DNA of 47,179 bases from Collinsella sp. An307 (lineage in GTDB: Bacteria > Actinomycetota > Coriobacteriia > Coriobacteriales > Coriobacteriaceae), in contig NZ_NFIP01000012.1 of assembly GCF_002161805.1 (NCBI RefSeq), positions 1-47,179 on the forward strand, given 5' to 3'. The position numbers and the translations under genes were made by a program. Under the pieces are notes generated by a model, which saw only the letters and a program-made list of their open reading frames with translations, made no database searches and had not been told where the DNA came from. Of this stretch, positions 8,716-16,029 are shown one piece after another. Numbering within the stretch: the stretch's first letter is position 1; the number at the start of each line of letters is the position of its first letter.

Positions 8716-9582
8716 ATGCAAGACATCACGAGGAGGGGCTTCGTCGGCCTTGCGCTCTCAAGTGCGGCGCTCACGGTCGGCGCCCTCGCCGGCTGCACCC
8801 CGAGCACGTCTCAGGCGGGCAGTGCCGGCAGCGCGACGTCGGCTACGGCGGTAGCAAGCACAGACACGCTGCGCGTTGGTGTGCGCGGCGACGTCGTGGG
8901 CTTTGGGTACCTGAATGAGAGGACCGGCAAGTACTACGGTCTTGAGGTGGACATCGCCGAGGAGCTCGCGAAGCGTCTGGGTTACCGGGACGTCGCCTAT
9001 ACGACGGTGCTGCCCGAGAACCGCAAGGAGCTGCTGCTCGAGGGCAAGATCGATGCGCTGGTGGCGTGCTACTCCATTGCCGACACGCGCCGGGAGAACT
9101 TCGACTTCTCGCCCGCCTATTACGACGACGCTGTGATCGCCGTCGTCCAGAACTCCAGTCAGATCACCACGATCGACGACCTCAAGGGCGCCACGTTCGG
9201 CACGATGGGCGGCGCCAACGCCGCGCCGCTGCTCTCCATCAAGCTCTACGAGATCGGCTTCTCGAACGGGGAGTCCGTCGAGACGAACGAGGACAACTCC
9301 AACGCGCTCTTCGACACATGGCGTCTTATCCAGTACCCCTCGTATCAGGAGCTCTCCGACGCGCTCGAGATCGGCGAGGTCGATGCCATGGTGCTCGACG
9401 GCGCCATCGCCAAGACCTATATGAACGACGAGCGCTCGGTGCTCGACGGCTTTACCGTCGACGAGGTTTCCTACGGCGTCGCCACCCAGAAGGGGTCGGC
9501 GCTCTCGCCGCGCGTTGCCGAGACCATCCAGGGCATGCTCGACGACGGCACGATCGACGCGCTCATCGATAAGTGGGACTAG
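8716..9582 (+). CDS. Amino-acid-type extracellular solute-binding lipoprotein (SBP family 3)
   Basis: A 288-residue lipoprotein. The signal peptide carries an RR pair (DITRRGFVGLALSS) and a lipobox LAGC, followed by a Ser/Ala linker. The mature part has the family 3 fold: GLEVDIAEELAKRLG, then GKIDALVACYSIADTRRENFDFSPAYY, then the second lobe with DDLKGATFGTMGG and a closing IDALIDKW. Proteins of this family bind polar amino acids or similar small ligands for ABC importers. Here no permease or ATPase follows; the next gene, 10 nt away, encodes an MscS channel with Cache-like sensor regions. The protein may therefore deliver or sense a ligand for that channel. Start ATG 8716 follows GGGGAGGAAGG. 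Confidence 0.85.
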   Translation: MQDITRRGFVGLALSSAALTVGALAGCTPSTSQAGSAGSATSATAVASTDTLRVGVRGDVVGFGYLNERTGKYYGLEVDIAEELAKRLGYRDVAYTTVLPENRKELLLEGKIDALVACYSIADTRRENFDFSPAYYDDAVIAVVQNSSQITTIDDLKGATFGTMGGANAAPLLSIKLYEIGFSNGESVETNEDNSNALFDTWRLIQYPSYQELSDALEIGEVDAMVLDGAIAKTYMNDERSVLDGFTVDEVSYGVATQKGSALSPRVAETIQGMLDDGTIDALIDKWD

Positions 9583-9592
9583 GGGGCAGAAG

Positions 9593-12500
9593 ATGAGAAT
9601 GTCCAAGGGACTCACCGTACGGATCGGCGTTCTTATCGCCGTTGTCCTTGCCAGCATGGTCGCCATGGGCGTGCTGCTCACCGGCATGCAGGGCCAACTT
9701 ACGCGCTCGAGCTATGCCGAGGAGATCGAGTACGAGGAGGCATCGCTGCCCGAGCTTCTCGAGCAGGCGGATGCCGAGACCGTGGAGAACACGGCCCAGT
9801 TCGACGCCATCTACCAATCGAAGGCGGCGAGCGTTGCCTTCATGGCGCAAAACGACGCCGGCTTTGAGGCGACCGATGCCAAGATGGCGGAGTACCGTGA
9901 GCTGCTCGCGGTCGACAACGTCATGGTCGTCACGCGCACGGGCGAGATCGTTGCGCGCGCGACCGACACCCCCGCCGACTTCACCCGCATGCGCTTCAAC
10001 CGTCTGCGCGACACCTTTGACACCAACGAGCCTTCCGAGGCGGTCGAGATCGAGTATCCGGAAGAGGAGTGGCTGGACCGCTACTACGCGGCGCGTATCG
10101 ATGACGAGACCATGGTCGTGATCGAGCAGAACCCCGCCGAGCTCCGCGACCTCGTGGAGAGCACGGGTTCGCTTGCGAGCGTGCTCGGTTCCATCTCGCT
10201 CGGCCAAGACGGCTACGTCTTTGCGGTCTCTGCCAAAGACTATGTGATCGAGTACCACCCCGACGAGGGCCTCGTGGGGGCCGATGCTATCGATGCTGGC
10301 CTCAGCGTGGAGAATCTCGAGGACGGCACCCTTGCGAACATGACGCTCGACGGCGAGGCGCTCTTCTGCGGCGTCACCAAGATCGGCGACATGTACTATA
10401 TCTCCGCCGTGCCCGAGGCCGACATGGCTGCTTCGAGCGCTATCACCGTGGGCGTCATCCTCTTTGCGTTCTTTGTCGTCATCGCTGCCGTGACGCTTTA
10501 CGGTATCTTCGTGCTGCGCGATGACGAGCGCCGCGGTCACCGCGATGAGGACTGCCGTCGTGTGGGGCCCGTGCGCCTGAACCGCGCGATCGCCGGCCGT
10601 GCGCTCGTGCTCGCAATCGTGGGCTTCCTCGGCATCCTCGTTATCTCGTTCTACATGCAGACGCTCTTTGCGCTCTCCTCGCAGTCGCTCACGCTCTCCG
10701 AGCGCGCCGAGTCCATCGCCGAGAGCATCGAGCGCAGCCAGGCGAGCGCCGCGGAACTCGAGGACCAGTACGGTGAGCGTTATCTCTCCAAGGCCGAGGT
10801 CGCGGCCTACATCATCGACCAGAACCCCGAGCTCGCCACGCGCGAGAAACTCGGCGAGCTGGCGGATGCGCTGCAGATCCAGTACATCTTTACCTTCAAC
10901 GACCAGGGCGTCATGACGGCGACCAACTCGAGCTACACTAACTTCGTGCTGTCCGAGGACCCCGCCGACCAGTCCTTCGAGTTCCGCAAGCTCCTGCAGG
11001 GCGTGGACCATGTGGTGCAAGACGCCATGCCCGACGAGATCTCCGGCGAGCTGCGCCAGTACATCGGTGTCACCACCCATGACGCCACCGGTCAGCTCAC
11101 GGGCTTTGTCCAGCTCGGCATTCGTCCCACGCGCTTGGAGAACCTGCTCGAGAGCGTGCAGATCGACCACGTGCTCGACGGCGTGCAGGTGGGAGCCGAT
11201 GGCTTTGCCTTTGCCGTCTCCAAGGTAGACGGCACCATCGCCTATTATCCCGACCAGAACACCACCGGCAAGGACGCCGCCGCCTGCGGCATCACCGAGA
11301 ACCAGCTGCGGGACGGCTTCAGCGACTACATCACGGTGAACGGCGATCGCTACTACGCGTCGGTCGCCGAGACGAGTGACTACTACGTGTTCGTCGTGGC
11401 AGGGGAGGGCGCGCTCATGAACGAGCGCGGGCCGCTCACCATCGCCACCGGGGCCATCGCGCTCGTGTGCCTCATCGTGGTGTTCGCCCTCATCTCCGTC
11501 GCGCCGTCCGGGCGCCCCGCCGCGCCGTCCGCTACATCGGACGGTGACGAGGACACCGGCGTCGTCGAGGTCAACATCGGTGGGCGTCGGGTACGCTCCG
11601 ACAGCGCCGTGAGCCGTTGGCTCGGCCGCTCGTTCGATTGGGACGGCCTCTCGCCCGAGCGCAAGGTCGGCTGCGTGCTGCGCTGGTTTGCCGCCGTCGC
11701 CGTGGTCGTGGTGTGCGGCGCGGTCATCTTCAAGGACAGCATCTTCGACAAGCGGTCGCTCTTCGCCTACATCCTGGGTGGCACGTGGGAGCACGGGCTC
11801 AACATCTTCGCTATCACGGCGAGCATCATGTTCGCCTGCGTGCTTGCCACGGTGGCCGCCGCGCTCCAGAAGATCCTGCAGTTCGTCTCGCGCGTGCTCG
11901 ACGCGCGCGGCGTGACCATGTGCCGCCTCATCTCGAGCGTGGTCAAGTACGCGAGCGTCATCGGTATGCTCTACTGGTGCTTAGCGCTCATCGGCGTGGA
12001 CACGGCCACGCTCCTCGCCTCGGCAGGACTGCTCACCTTTGCCGTCTCGCTCGGTGCGAAGGACATCGTGACCGATATCATCTCCGGCCTCTTCATCATC
12101 TTCGAGGGTGAGTTCCGTGTGGGCGACATCATCCAGGTCGGCGGCCAGCGCGGCACGGTCATGGAGATCGGCGTCCGCACGACCAAGATCAACGACGGCT
12201 CCGGCAACATTCTGGTGCTGCGCAACTCGAGCATCTCCAACGTGGTCAACATGACCAAGGAGCACAGCTACGCCGCCATCGAGGTGGGCATCGAGTACGG
12301 CGAGAGCCTGGAGCGCGTCGAGGCGATTCTCTCGCGCGAGCTCCCCGAGATGAAGAAGCGCCTGCCGGCCATCATCGAGGGCCCGTTCTACAAGGGCGTC
12401 TCCATGCTCGCGGACAACTCGGTCAACATCAAGATCGTGGCGGAGTGCGCCGAGAGCGACCGCGGCGGTCTTACGAGCGACCTTCTGCGCGAGATGAAGC

Positions 12501-12691
12501 TGCTCTTCGATGTGTATGACATCTCGATTCCCTATCCGCAGGTCGTGGTGAACCAGCCCATCGAGTTCAAGCGCGCGACCATGGCCGACCGCATTGCGGC
12601 GAAGGAGTTCAACGCCGAGCAGCGCGAGGCTCTGAAGGACCTGGCGGACGAGGACGAGGACTTCGACGAGTCCAACGATTCGCGCCGCTAA
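9593..12691 (+). CDS. Large MscS-family channel with two Cache-like sensor regions
   Basis: A protein of 1032 residues. TM1 (about 8-30) is followed by an extracellular region of some 250 residues with a dCache-like motif (LGQDGYVFAVS, then IEYHPDEGLVG). TM2 (about 283-306) and TM3 (about 337-360) flank a basic cytoplasmic loop. A second extracellular region of about 250 residues repeats the motif (VGADGFAFAVS, then IAYYPDQNTTG), and TM4 is about 613-636. The C-terminal third is a classic MscS module: two helices, then the Gly/Ala-rich pore helix LLASAGLLTFAVSLGAKDIV, the beta domain (GDIIQVGGQRGTVMEIGVRTT) and an acidic tail. The MscS family opens under membrane tension; a ligand-controlled version is inferred from the Cache-like regions. 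The start is ATG 9593 (or 9599), 10 nt after the solute-binding-protein stop. Confidence 0.85.
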   Translation: MRMSKGLTVRIGVLIAVVLASMVAMGVLLTGMQGQLTRSSYAEEIEYEEASLPELLEQADAETVENTAQFDAIYQSKAASVAFMAQNDAGFEATDAKMAEYRELLAVDNVMVVTRTGEIVARATDTPADFTRMRFNRLRDTFDTNEPSEAVEIEYPEEEWLDRYYAARIDDETMVVIEQNPAELRDLVESTGSLASVLGSISLGQDGYVFAVSAKDYVIEYHPDEGLVGADAIDAGLSVENLEDGTLANMTLDGEALFCGVTKIGDMYYISAVPEADMAASSAITVGVILFAFFVVIAAVTLYGIFVLRDDERRGHRDEDCRRVGPVRLNRAIAGRALVLAIVGFLGILVISFYMQTLFALSSQSLTLSERAESIAESIERSQASAAELEDQYGERYLSKAEVAAYIIDQNPELATREKLGELADALQIQYIFTFNDQGVMTATNSSYTNFVLSEDPADQSFEFRKLLQGVDHVVQDAMPDEISGELRQYIGVTTHDATGQLTGFVQLGIRPTRLENLLESVQIDHVLDGVQVGADGFAFAVSKVDGTIAYYPDQNTTGKDAAACGITENQLRDGFSDYITVNGDRYYASVAETSDYYVFVVAGEGALMNERGPLTIATGAIALVCLIVVFALISVAPSGRPAAPSATSDGDEDTGVVEVNIGGRRVRSDSAVSRWLGRSFDWDGLSPERKVGCVLRWFAAVAVVVVCGAVIFKDSIFDKRSLFAYILGGTWEHGLNIFAITASIMFACVLATVAAALQKILQFVSRVLDARGVTMCRLISSVVKYASVIGMLYWCLALIGVDTATLLASAGLLTFAVSLGAKDIVTDIISGLFIIFEGEFRVGDIIQVGGQRGTVMEIGVRTTKINDGSGNILVLRNSSISNVVNMTKEHSYAAIEVGIEYGESLERVEAILSRELPEMKKRLPAIIEGPFYKGVSMLADNSVNIKIVAECAESDRGGLTSDLLREMKLLFDVYDISIPYPQVVVNQPIEFKRATMADRIAAKEFNAEQREALKDLADEDEDFDESNDSRR

Positions 12692-12731
12692 GGGACGCGC
12701 ATAGCCAGCACCAATAGGAGGCTGTGAACGC

Positions 12732-12770
12732 AACCGGCCCGGGGACAGAGATGCCCTCGGGCCGGTTTTT
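12732..12770 (+). terminator. Terminator of the SBP-MscS operon
   Basis: A GC-rich stem of 10 bp plus 3 bp (AACCGGCCCG with CGGGCCGGTT, one bulge) is followed by T5. It lies 40 nt after the channel-gene stop and before the convergent LysR gene. Confidence 0.85.
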
Positions 12771-12814
12771 CATGACGGGCGCGTGCGACGCAGCCACCTC
12801 GGTTGAGGTGGCGT

Positions 12815-13750
12815 TTAGGAGCTGAACATCTTCTTGACGAGGGGAAATTCGTTGCGGATGAAATGGATGAAGCTCTCGAGCTGCTCGTTGTCGCGCTCTT
12901 TGAGCGCCACCGCGCAGATGGGGATGCGAGGCGCGTCCGCCGGATCGACGCGGTGCATGATGGCGAGCGGCTTGACGTCGAGTGCCTTCAAATACACGCC
13001 GAGCACGTATCCGTTGCGGTCCTCGAGCAGGTCGGCAACGCCGTCGTCGGTGTTCACCTCGACGGTGGGGGAGGCAAGGCCCGCGCGACGGCACGATACG
13101 AGGATGGTGTCGTTGAACTCGTCGATACTGCGGTTGTAGAGGACGGGATAAGGCTCCAGATCCGCAAAGCTGAGCAGGCGCTTGCGGCGCAGGGGATGGT
13201 CCTTCCCCATGAACACGCCCACGGACACCTTGCCGAGCGGCCGGCAGATGCAGCGCGGGTCGTTGAAGGTGCCGACGGTTATCATCGCGTCGATCATGCC
13301 CGATTTAAGGTCGGCGAAGGCTTCGGTGCCAAGCGAGCGAAAGAGGGTCACCTTGGTGCTCGACATATGGGTGAAGATGCGCGAGAAGGCGTTGCGCATC
13401 ATGTTCTCCTTGGCAAAGGGCGGCGTGATCAAAGCGAGGCGAAGCCCCGAGGCGGCCGCGTCCTCCTCGCGCTCCAGATAGGTGTCGGCCGCGCGTACGA
13501 CGGCGTCGAAGCTTGCGATCGCCTCGTGGGCGGGGCGCACCAGGGCCTCGCCGAACGGCGTGAGGACCGCGCCCGAGCCGCCGCGATCGAACAGCGGGCT
13601 GCCGAGTTCGTCCTCGAGCTCGATGAGCGCCTTGGAGACGGCTTGGACCGATACGTTCTCGGAGCGCGCCGCCCCCGAGAAGCTCCCGGAACAGGCAGAA
13701 AGGTAGAAGTAACGCAGCTGGCGTATGTTCAACGTAAGGCTCCGTCGCAT
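12815..13750 (-). CDS. LysR-family transcriptional regulator
   Basis: A 311-residue protein with an N-terminal winged helix-turn-helix (IRQLRYFYLSACSGSFSGAA, then VSVQAVSKALIELEDELGSPLF) and the two-lobed LysR effector domain (GLRLALITPPFAKENM, AMITVGTF, VGVFMGKDHPL). LysR proteins bind T-N11-A-like palindromes near -65 and respond to a small ligand. A palindrome (13858-13878) lies 118 nt upstream of its own start, with near-copies at 14555-14575 and 8611-8631, so it probably autoregulates and controls those genes. ATG 13750 opens the conserved domain. The in-frame stretch upstream is basic and has no domain. A small hairpin (12793-12812) follows the stop. Confidence 0.92.
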   Translation of the reverse strand: MRRSLTLNIRQLRYFYLSACSGSFSGAARSENVSVQAVSKALIELEDELGSPLFDRGGSGAVLTPFGEALVRPAHEAIASFDAVVRAADTYLEREEDAAASGLRLALITPPFAKENMMRNAFSRIFTHMSSTKVTLFRSLGTEAFADLKSGMIDAMITVGTFNDPRCICRPLGKVSVGVFMGKDHPLRRKRLLSFADLEPYPVLYNRSIDEFNDTILVSCRRAGLASPTVEVNTDDGVADLLEDRNGYVLGVYLKALDVKPLAIMHRVDPADAPRIPICAVALKERDNEQLESFIHFIRNEFPLVKKMFSS

Positions 13751-13857
13751 AATGGGCCCCAGAGATGCCGCGCCCGGTGCGGCGCGCGGGGCCGGTGTGG
13801 CTGGTTTGATACAAGCATACTGCCTTCGTGCGCGCTGCGGCCGTGGGCGAAGGCGGG

Positions 13858-13878
13858 CTTTCAACCAACGTTTGAGAG
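13858..13878. promoter_or_regulatory. Candidate LysR-type operator, site 1 (autoregulatory)
   Basis: CTTTCAA-N7-TTGAGAG is an imperfect palindrome (6 of 7 arm positions) with a T-N11-A-like core. The preceding GGCGGG and the flanking bases are shared with the site at 14555-14575. A possible minus-strand -10 (TATGCT, 13819-13814) lies about 51 nt from the palindrome centre, close to the 49-nt distance seen for the 14407 gene promoter. It lies upstream of the LysR gene itself. Confidence 0.65.
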
Positions 13879-13922
13879 TCGTGCAAACGGCGGCAGCGGG
13901 TATTTCCGTGAAGCGCGCGGCA

Positions 13923-13956
13923 CAAAAAACGCCCGGCACCGCAGGGGTGCCGGGCG
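13923..13956 (-). terminator. Terminator of the 14000-14407 gene
   Basis: An 11-bp stem (CGCCCGGCACC with GGTGCCGGGCG) has a 5-nt loop and, read on the minus strand, ends in T6. It lies 44 nt past the stop of the membrane-protein gene. Confidence 0.9.
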
Positions 13957-13999
13957 AGTCTGGATACTAGCGAGCGATTCCAGGGACCGATGGTGCGGT

Positions 14000-14407
14000 C
14001 TACTCGACGCCCTTCTCGAGCATAGCGCGGTAGGAGAAGATAAGGCCGGAGAGCGCCACCGCGGCGAAGATGAGGTTGGGCCAGATCTCGCCACCCTCGC
14101 CGGAGGTGAAGGTGAGGCCCACCACGGAGAGGTTCAGGATGATGTCGATGCCGCACATCCAAGAGAACGGCTTGAGCAGGTTCTCGTGCTTGGCGGCGCG
14201 CATGCCGACGACGCCGAAGATGAACTGGACGAGGCCGATGACAAAGAGGATGATGCCAAACATCTGGGCGATCTGAACGCCGTCCTCGATGTCGAGCTCG
14301 ACGCTCGGGGCGCCGAAGTACATGAGGGCGGCAGCGGCCATGGCGATGATGCCAAACAGCACAAAGACAAAGCCAATGCCCTGCACGCCGCGACAGTTCT
14401 TAGACAT
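14000..14407 (-). CDS. Small four-helix membrane protein (possible paralog)
   Basis: A 135-residue membrane protein of unknown function with four hydrophobic helices (about residues 10-30, 45-70, 82-102 and 108-127). An acidic loop (SVELDIEDGVQ) follows helix 1 and a basic one (GMRAAKHENLLK) follows helix 2. Size and layout match the 8093-8494 product. ATG 14407 is preceded by GAAAGGAACC. Its promoter is near consensus (TTGACA-N17-TATACT) with a LysR-type palindrome just upstream of the -35, a typical position for activation. It has its own terminator, so it is probably monocistronic. Confidence 0.75.
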   Translation of the reverse strand: MSKNCRGVQGIGFVFVLFGIIAMAAAALMYFGAPSVELDIEDGVQIAQMFGIILFVIGLVQFIFGVVGMRAAKHENLLKPFSWMCGIDIILNLSVVGLTFTSGEGGEIWPNLIFAAVALSGLIFSYRAMLEKGVE

Positions 14408-14512
14408 AACGTGGTTCCTTTCGATAGGAGCGCCGCAGGCTGGCGGCGCGCGGACCTGCGGCAATGGTGATCTTCCGTGATCTTCCGCTACGGTCCCGTG
14501 ACAAACCGGGAA

Positions 14513-14541
14513 AGTATAGGAAGGGGCGCATACCCTGTCAA
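14513..14541 (-). promoter_or_regulatory. Sigma-70-type promoter for the 14407 gene
   Basis: On the minus strand, TTGACA (14541-14536) and TATACT (14518-14513) are separated by 17 nt. The start point would be near 14506, putting the palindrome centre (14565) at about -59. Confidence 0.75.
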
Positions 14542-14554
14542 AGCGACGGGCGGG

Positions 14555-14575
14555 CTTTCAACCATTTCTTGAGAG
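14555..14575. promoter_or_regulatory. Candidate LysR-type operator, site 2
   Basis: CTTTCAA-N7-TTGAGAG has arms identical to site 1 and is preceded by the same GGCGGG. It lies between divergent genes, at about -59 of the minus-strand promoter and about -70 relative to a start expected after the plus-strand TATAAT at 14623. One bound regulator could control both directions. Confidence 0.7.
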
Positions 14576-14622
14576 TTACGGAAGATTGGCTGAGACAATA
14601 TCGATTACCTGCGGAAATACGC

Positions 14623-14628
14623 TATAAT
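14623..14628 (+). promoter_or_regulatory. -10 element for the CmpB-lipase operon
   Basis: A perfect TATAAT lies 63 nt before the 14692 start. The -35 region at normal distance (about ATCGAT) is poor, which fits a promoter that depends on an activator such as the LysR protein bound at 14555-14575. Confidence 0.55.
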
Positions 14629-14691
14629 TCATAAACTTGTGTTGAATGGGGGCGCATGCCTGCCCCGTTAGTTTGAAGCGAGGGACGCGCC

Positions 14692-16029
14692 ATGGGCAAA
14701 TCCGAGAAATCGTCGATTGAGACCGCGATGCAGCAGGACGGCGCGCCGAGCGCTCCTGAGGTTCCCGCCGCCGAGCGCAAGATCCCGCTCATCGTGAAGG
14801 TCTACGGCTTTTTGTGCATGGCAGACGGCATCGTTACCGTGCCGATGGTCTTCCTGTTCCTTGGCATACTCTGGTGGGCCATGTCGGCGCGGCCCGACCT
14901 CATCTCGATCGGTAGCGATCCGACGCCGCCGATGATTCTCGTGGCAATCTCTATCGTGGTGTCGCTCGGCAACGGGATTGCACTTATCATCTTTGGCCAT
15001 TCGCTTCTTAAGAACCGCCGCCGTAACGCCGCGCGCTGGTCGCACGCGCTCATCGCCACCACGCTCGTCCAGATCATCCTGCGTATCATGCTCGAGGGTA
15101 TCGGCACCAACCTCATCGCCGACGCCATCCAGCTTGCGATTGTCCTTACCCTCTCCGTCACGGTTGATCCGCAGCTGCGCCACGAGCGCCATATGAAGCA
15201 GGTCATGCGCGACCTTACTGACCGCGAGGCGGCGCGCGCCGGCATGCTCGGCCGCGACCTCGAGGGCAAGGGCTACATCGAGCTCAACTTCTTCAACCTG
15301 TTCTGGGTCTTCACCGTCTGCTGCGTGCTCGGCCTCATTATCGAGACCATCTATCACATGGTCGTGGTCGACCCGGGCGTGTACCAAGACCGCGCGGGCA
15401 TGCTCTTCGGCCCGTTCTCGCCCATCTACGGTTTTGGCGCCGTGCTCATGACGGTCGCCCTGAACCGCTTCTACAAGGCTAACCCTGTCATCATCTTTGT
15501 GGTTTCCGCCGTGATCGGCGGCCTCTTTGAGGCGGCGGTCAGCTGGTTCATGCAGACCGGCTTTGGCGCGGTTGCCTGGGACTACTCCGGCTCCACCATC
15601 TTTGGGCTCTTCCCCGACCCGGTGGCGGTCATATTCCAGGGGCGCACCTCAACACTCTTTATGTGCATGTGGGGCGCGCTCGGGTTTGTGTGGATCAAGT
15701 TCTGCCTGCCGTGGCTTCTCAAGTTCATCAACATCATCCCCTGGAAGGTCCGCTACAGCTTCACCACGCTCTGCGCGATTCTTATGCTTGTGAACGGCGT
15801 CATGACGCTGCAGGCGCTCGACTGCTGGTTTGAGCGACTCTCGGGCACCGCGGGCACCACGCCCGTGGAGGAGTTCTACGCCAAGAACTTCGATAACGCC
15901 TACATGCAGCACCGCTTTGAGAGCATGACCATCACGCCCGAGAACTCCGGTCGTGTGGACAGCTCTGCCATGGCGGATGCCGTGGCAGAGCCCGCTGCCG
16001 CTGGCTCGTCTGAGGCGGGTGCGGCATGA
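14692..16029 (+). CDS. CmpB-type putative ABC-transporter membrane protein
   Basis: A 445-residue protein with about eight to nine hydrophobic segments. The second half carries the PF06541-like (ABC_trans_CmpB) pattern: FWVFTVCCVLGLIIETIYHM, FGPFSPIYGFGAVL, GGLFEAAVSWFMQ and WGALGFVWIKFCLP. Proteins with this domain are annotated as putative transporter permeases but their substrate is unknown and no ATPase lies nearby. The N-terminal half has a separate four-helix region ending in a charged stretch (RHERHMKQVMRDLTDREAAR). The Shine-Dalgarno (GAGGGA) is modest. The stop overlaps the next start as ATGA, so the lipase-like protein is translationally coupled. It ends in TGA, one of only four in the window. 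Confidence 0.75.
   Translation: MGKSEKSSIETAMQQDGAPSAPEVPAAERKIPLIVKVYGFLCMADGIVTVPMVFLFLGILWWAMSARPDLISIGSDPTPPMILVAISIVVSLGNGIALIIFGHSLLKNRRRNAARWSHALIATTLVQIILRIMLEGIGTNLIADAIQLAIVLTLSVTVDPQLRHERHMKQVMRDLTDREAARAGMLGRDLEGKGYIELNFFNLFWVFTVCCVLGLIIETIYHMVVVDPGVYQDRAGMLFGPFSPIYGFGAVLMTVALNRFYKANPVIIFVVSAVIGGLFEAAVSWFMQTGFGAVAWDYSGSTIFGLFPDPVAVIFQGRTSTLFMCMWGALGFVWIKFCLPWLLKFINIIPWKVRYSFTTLCAILMLVNGVMTLQALDCWFERLSGTAGTTPVEEFYAKNFDNAYMQHRFESMTITPENSGRVDSSAMADAVAEPAAAGSSEAGAA

Noticed and set aside
9563-11794. Long minus-strand open frame opposite the MscS gene
   Set aside because: Its composition (Arg, His, Val, Asp rich) is typical of a mirrored GC-rich coding strand; the plus strand has clear channel motifs.
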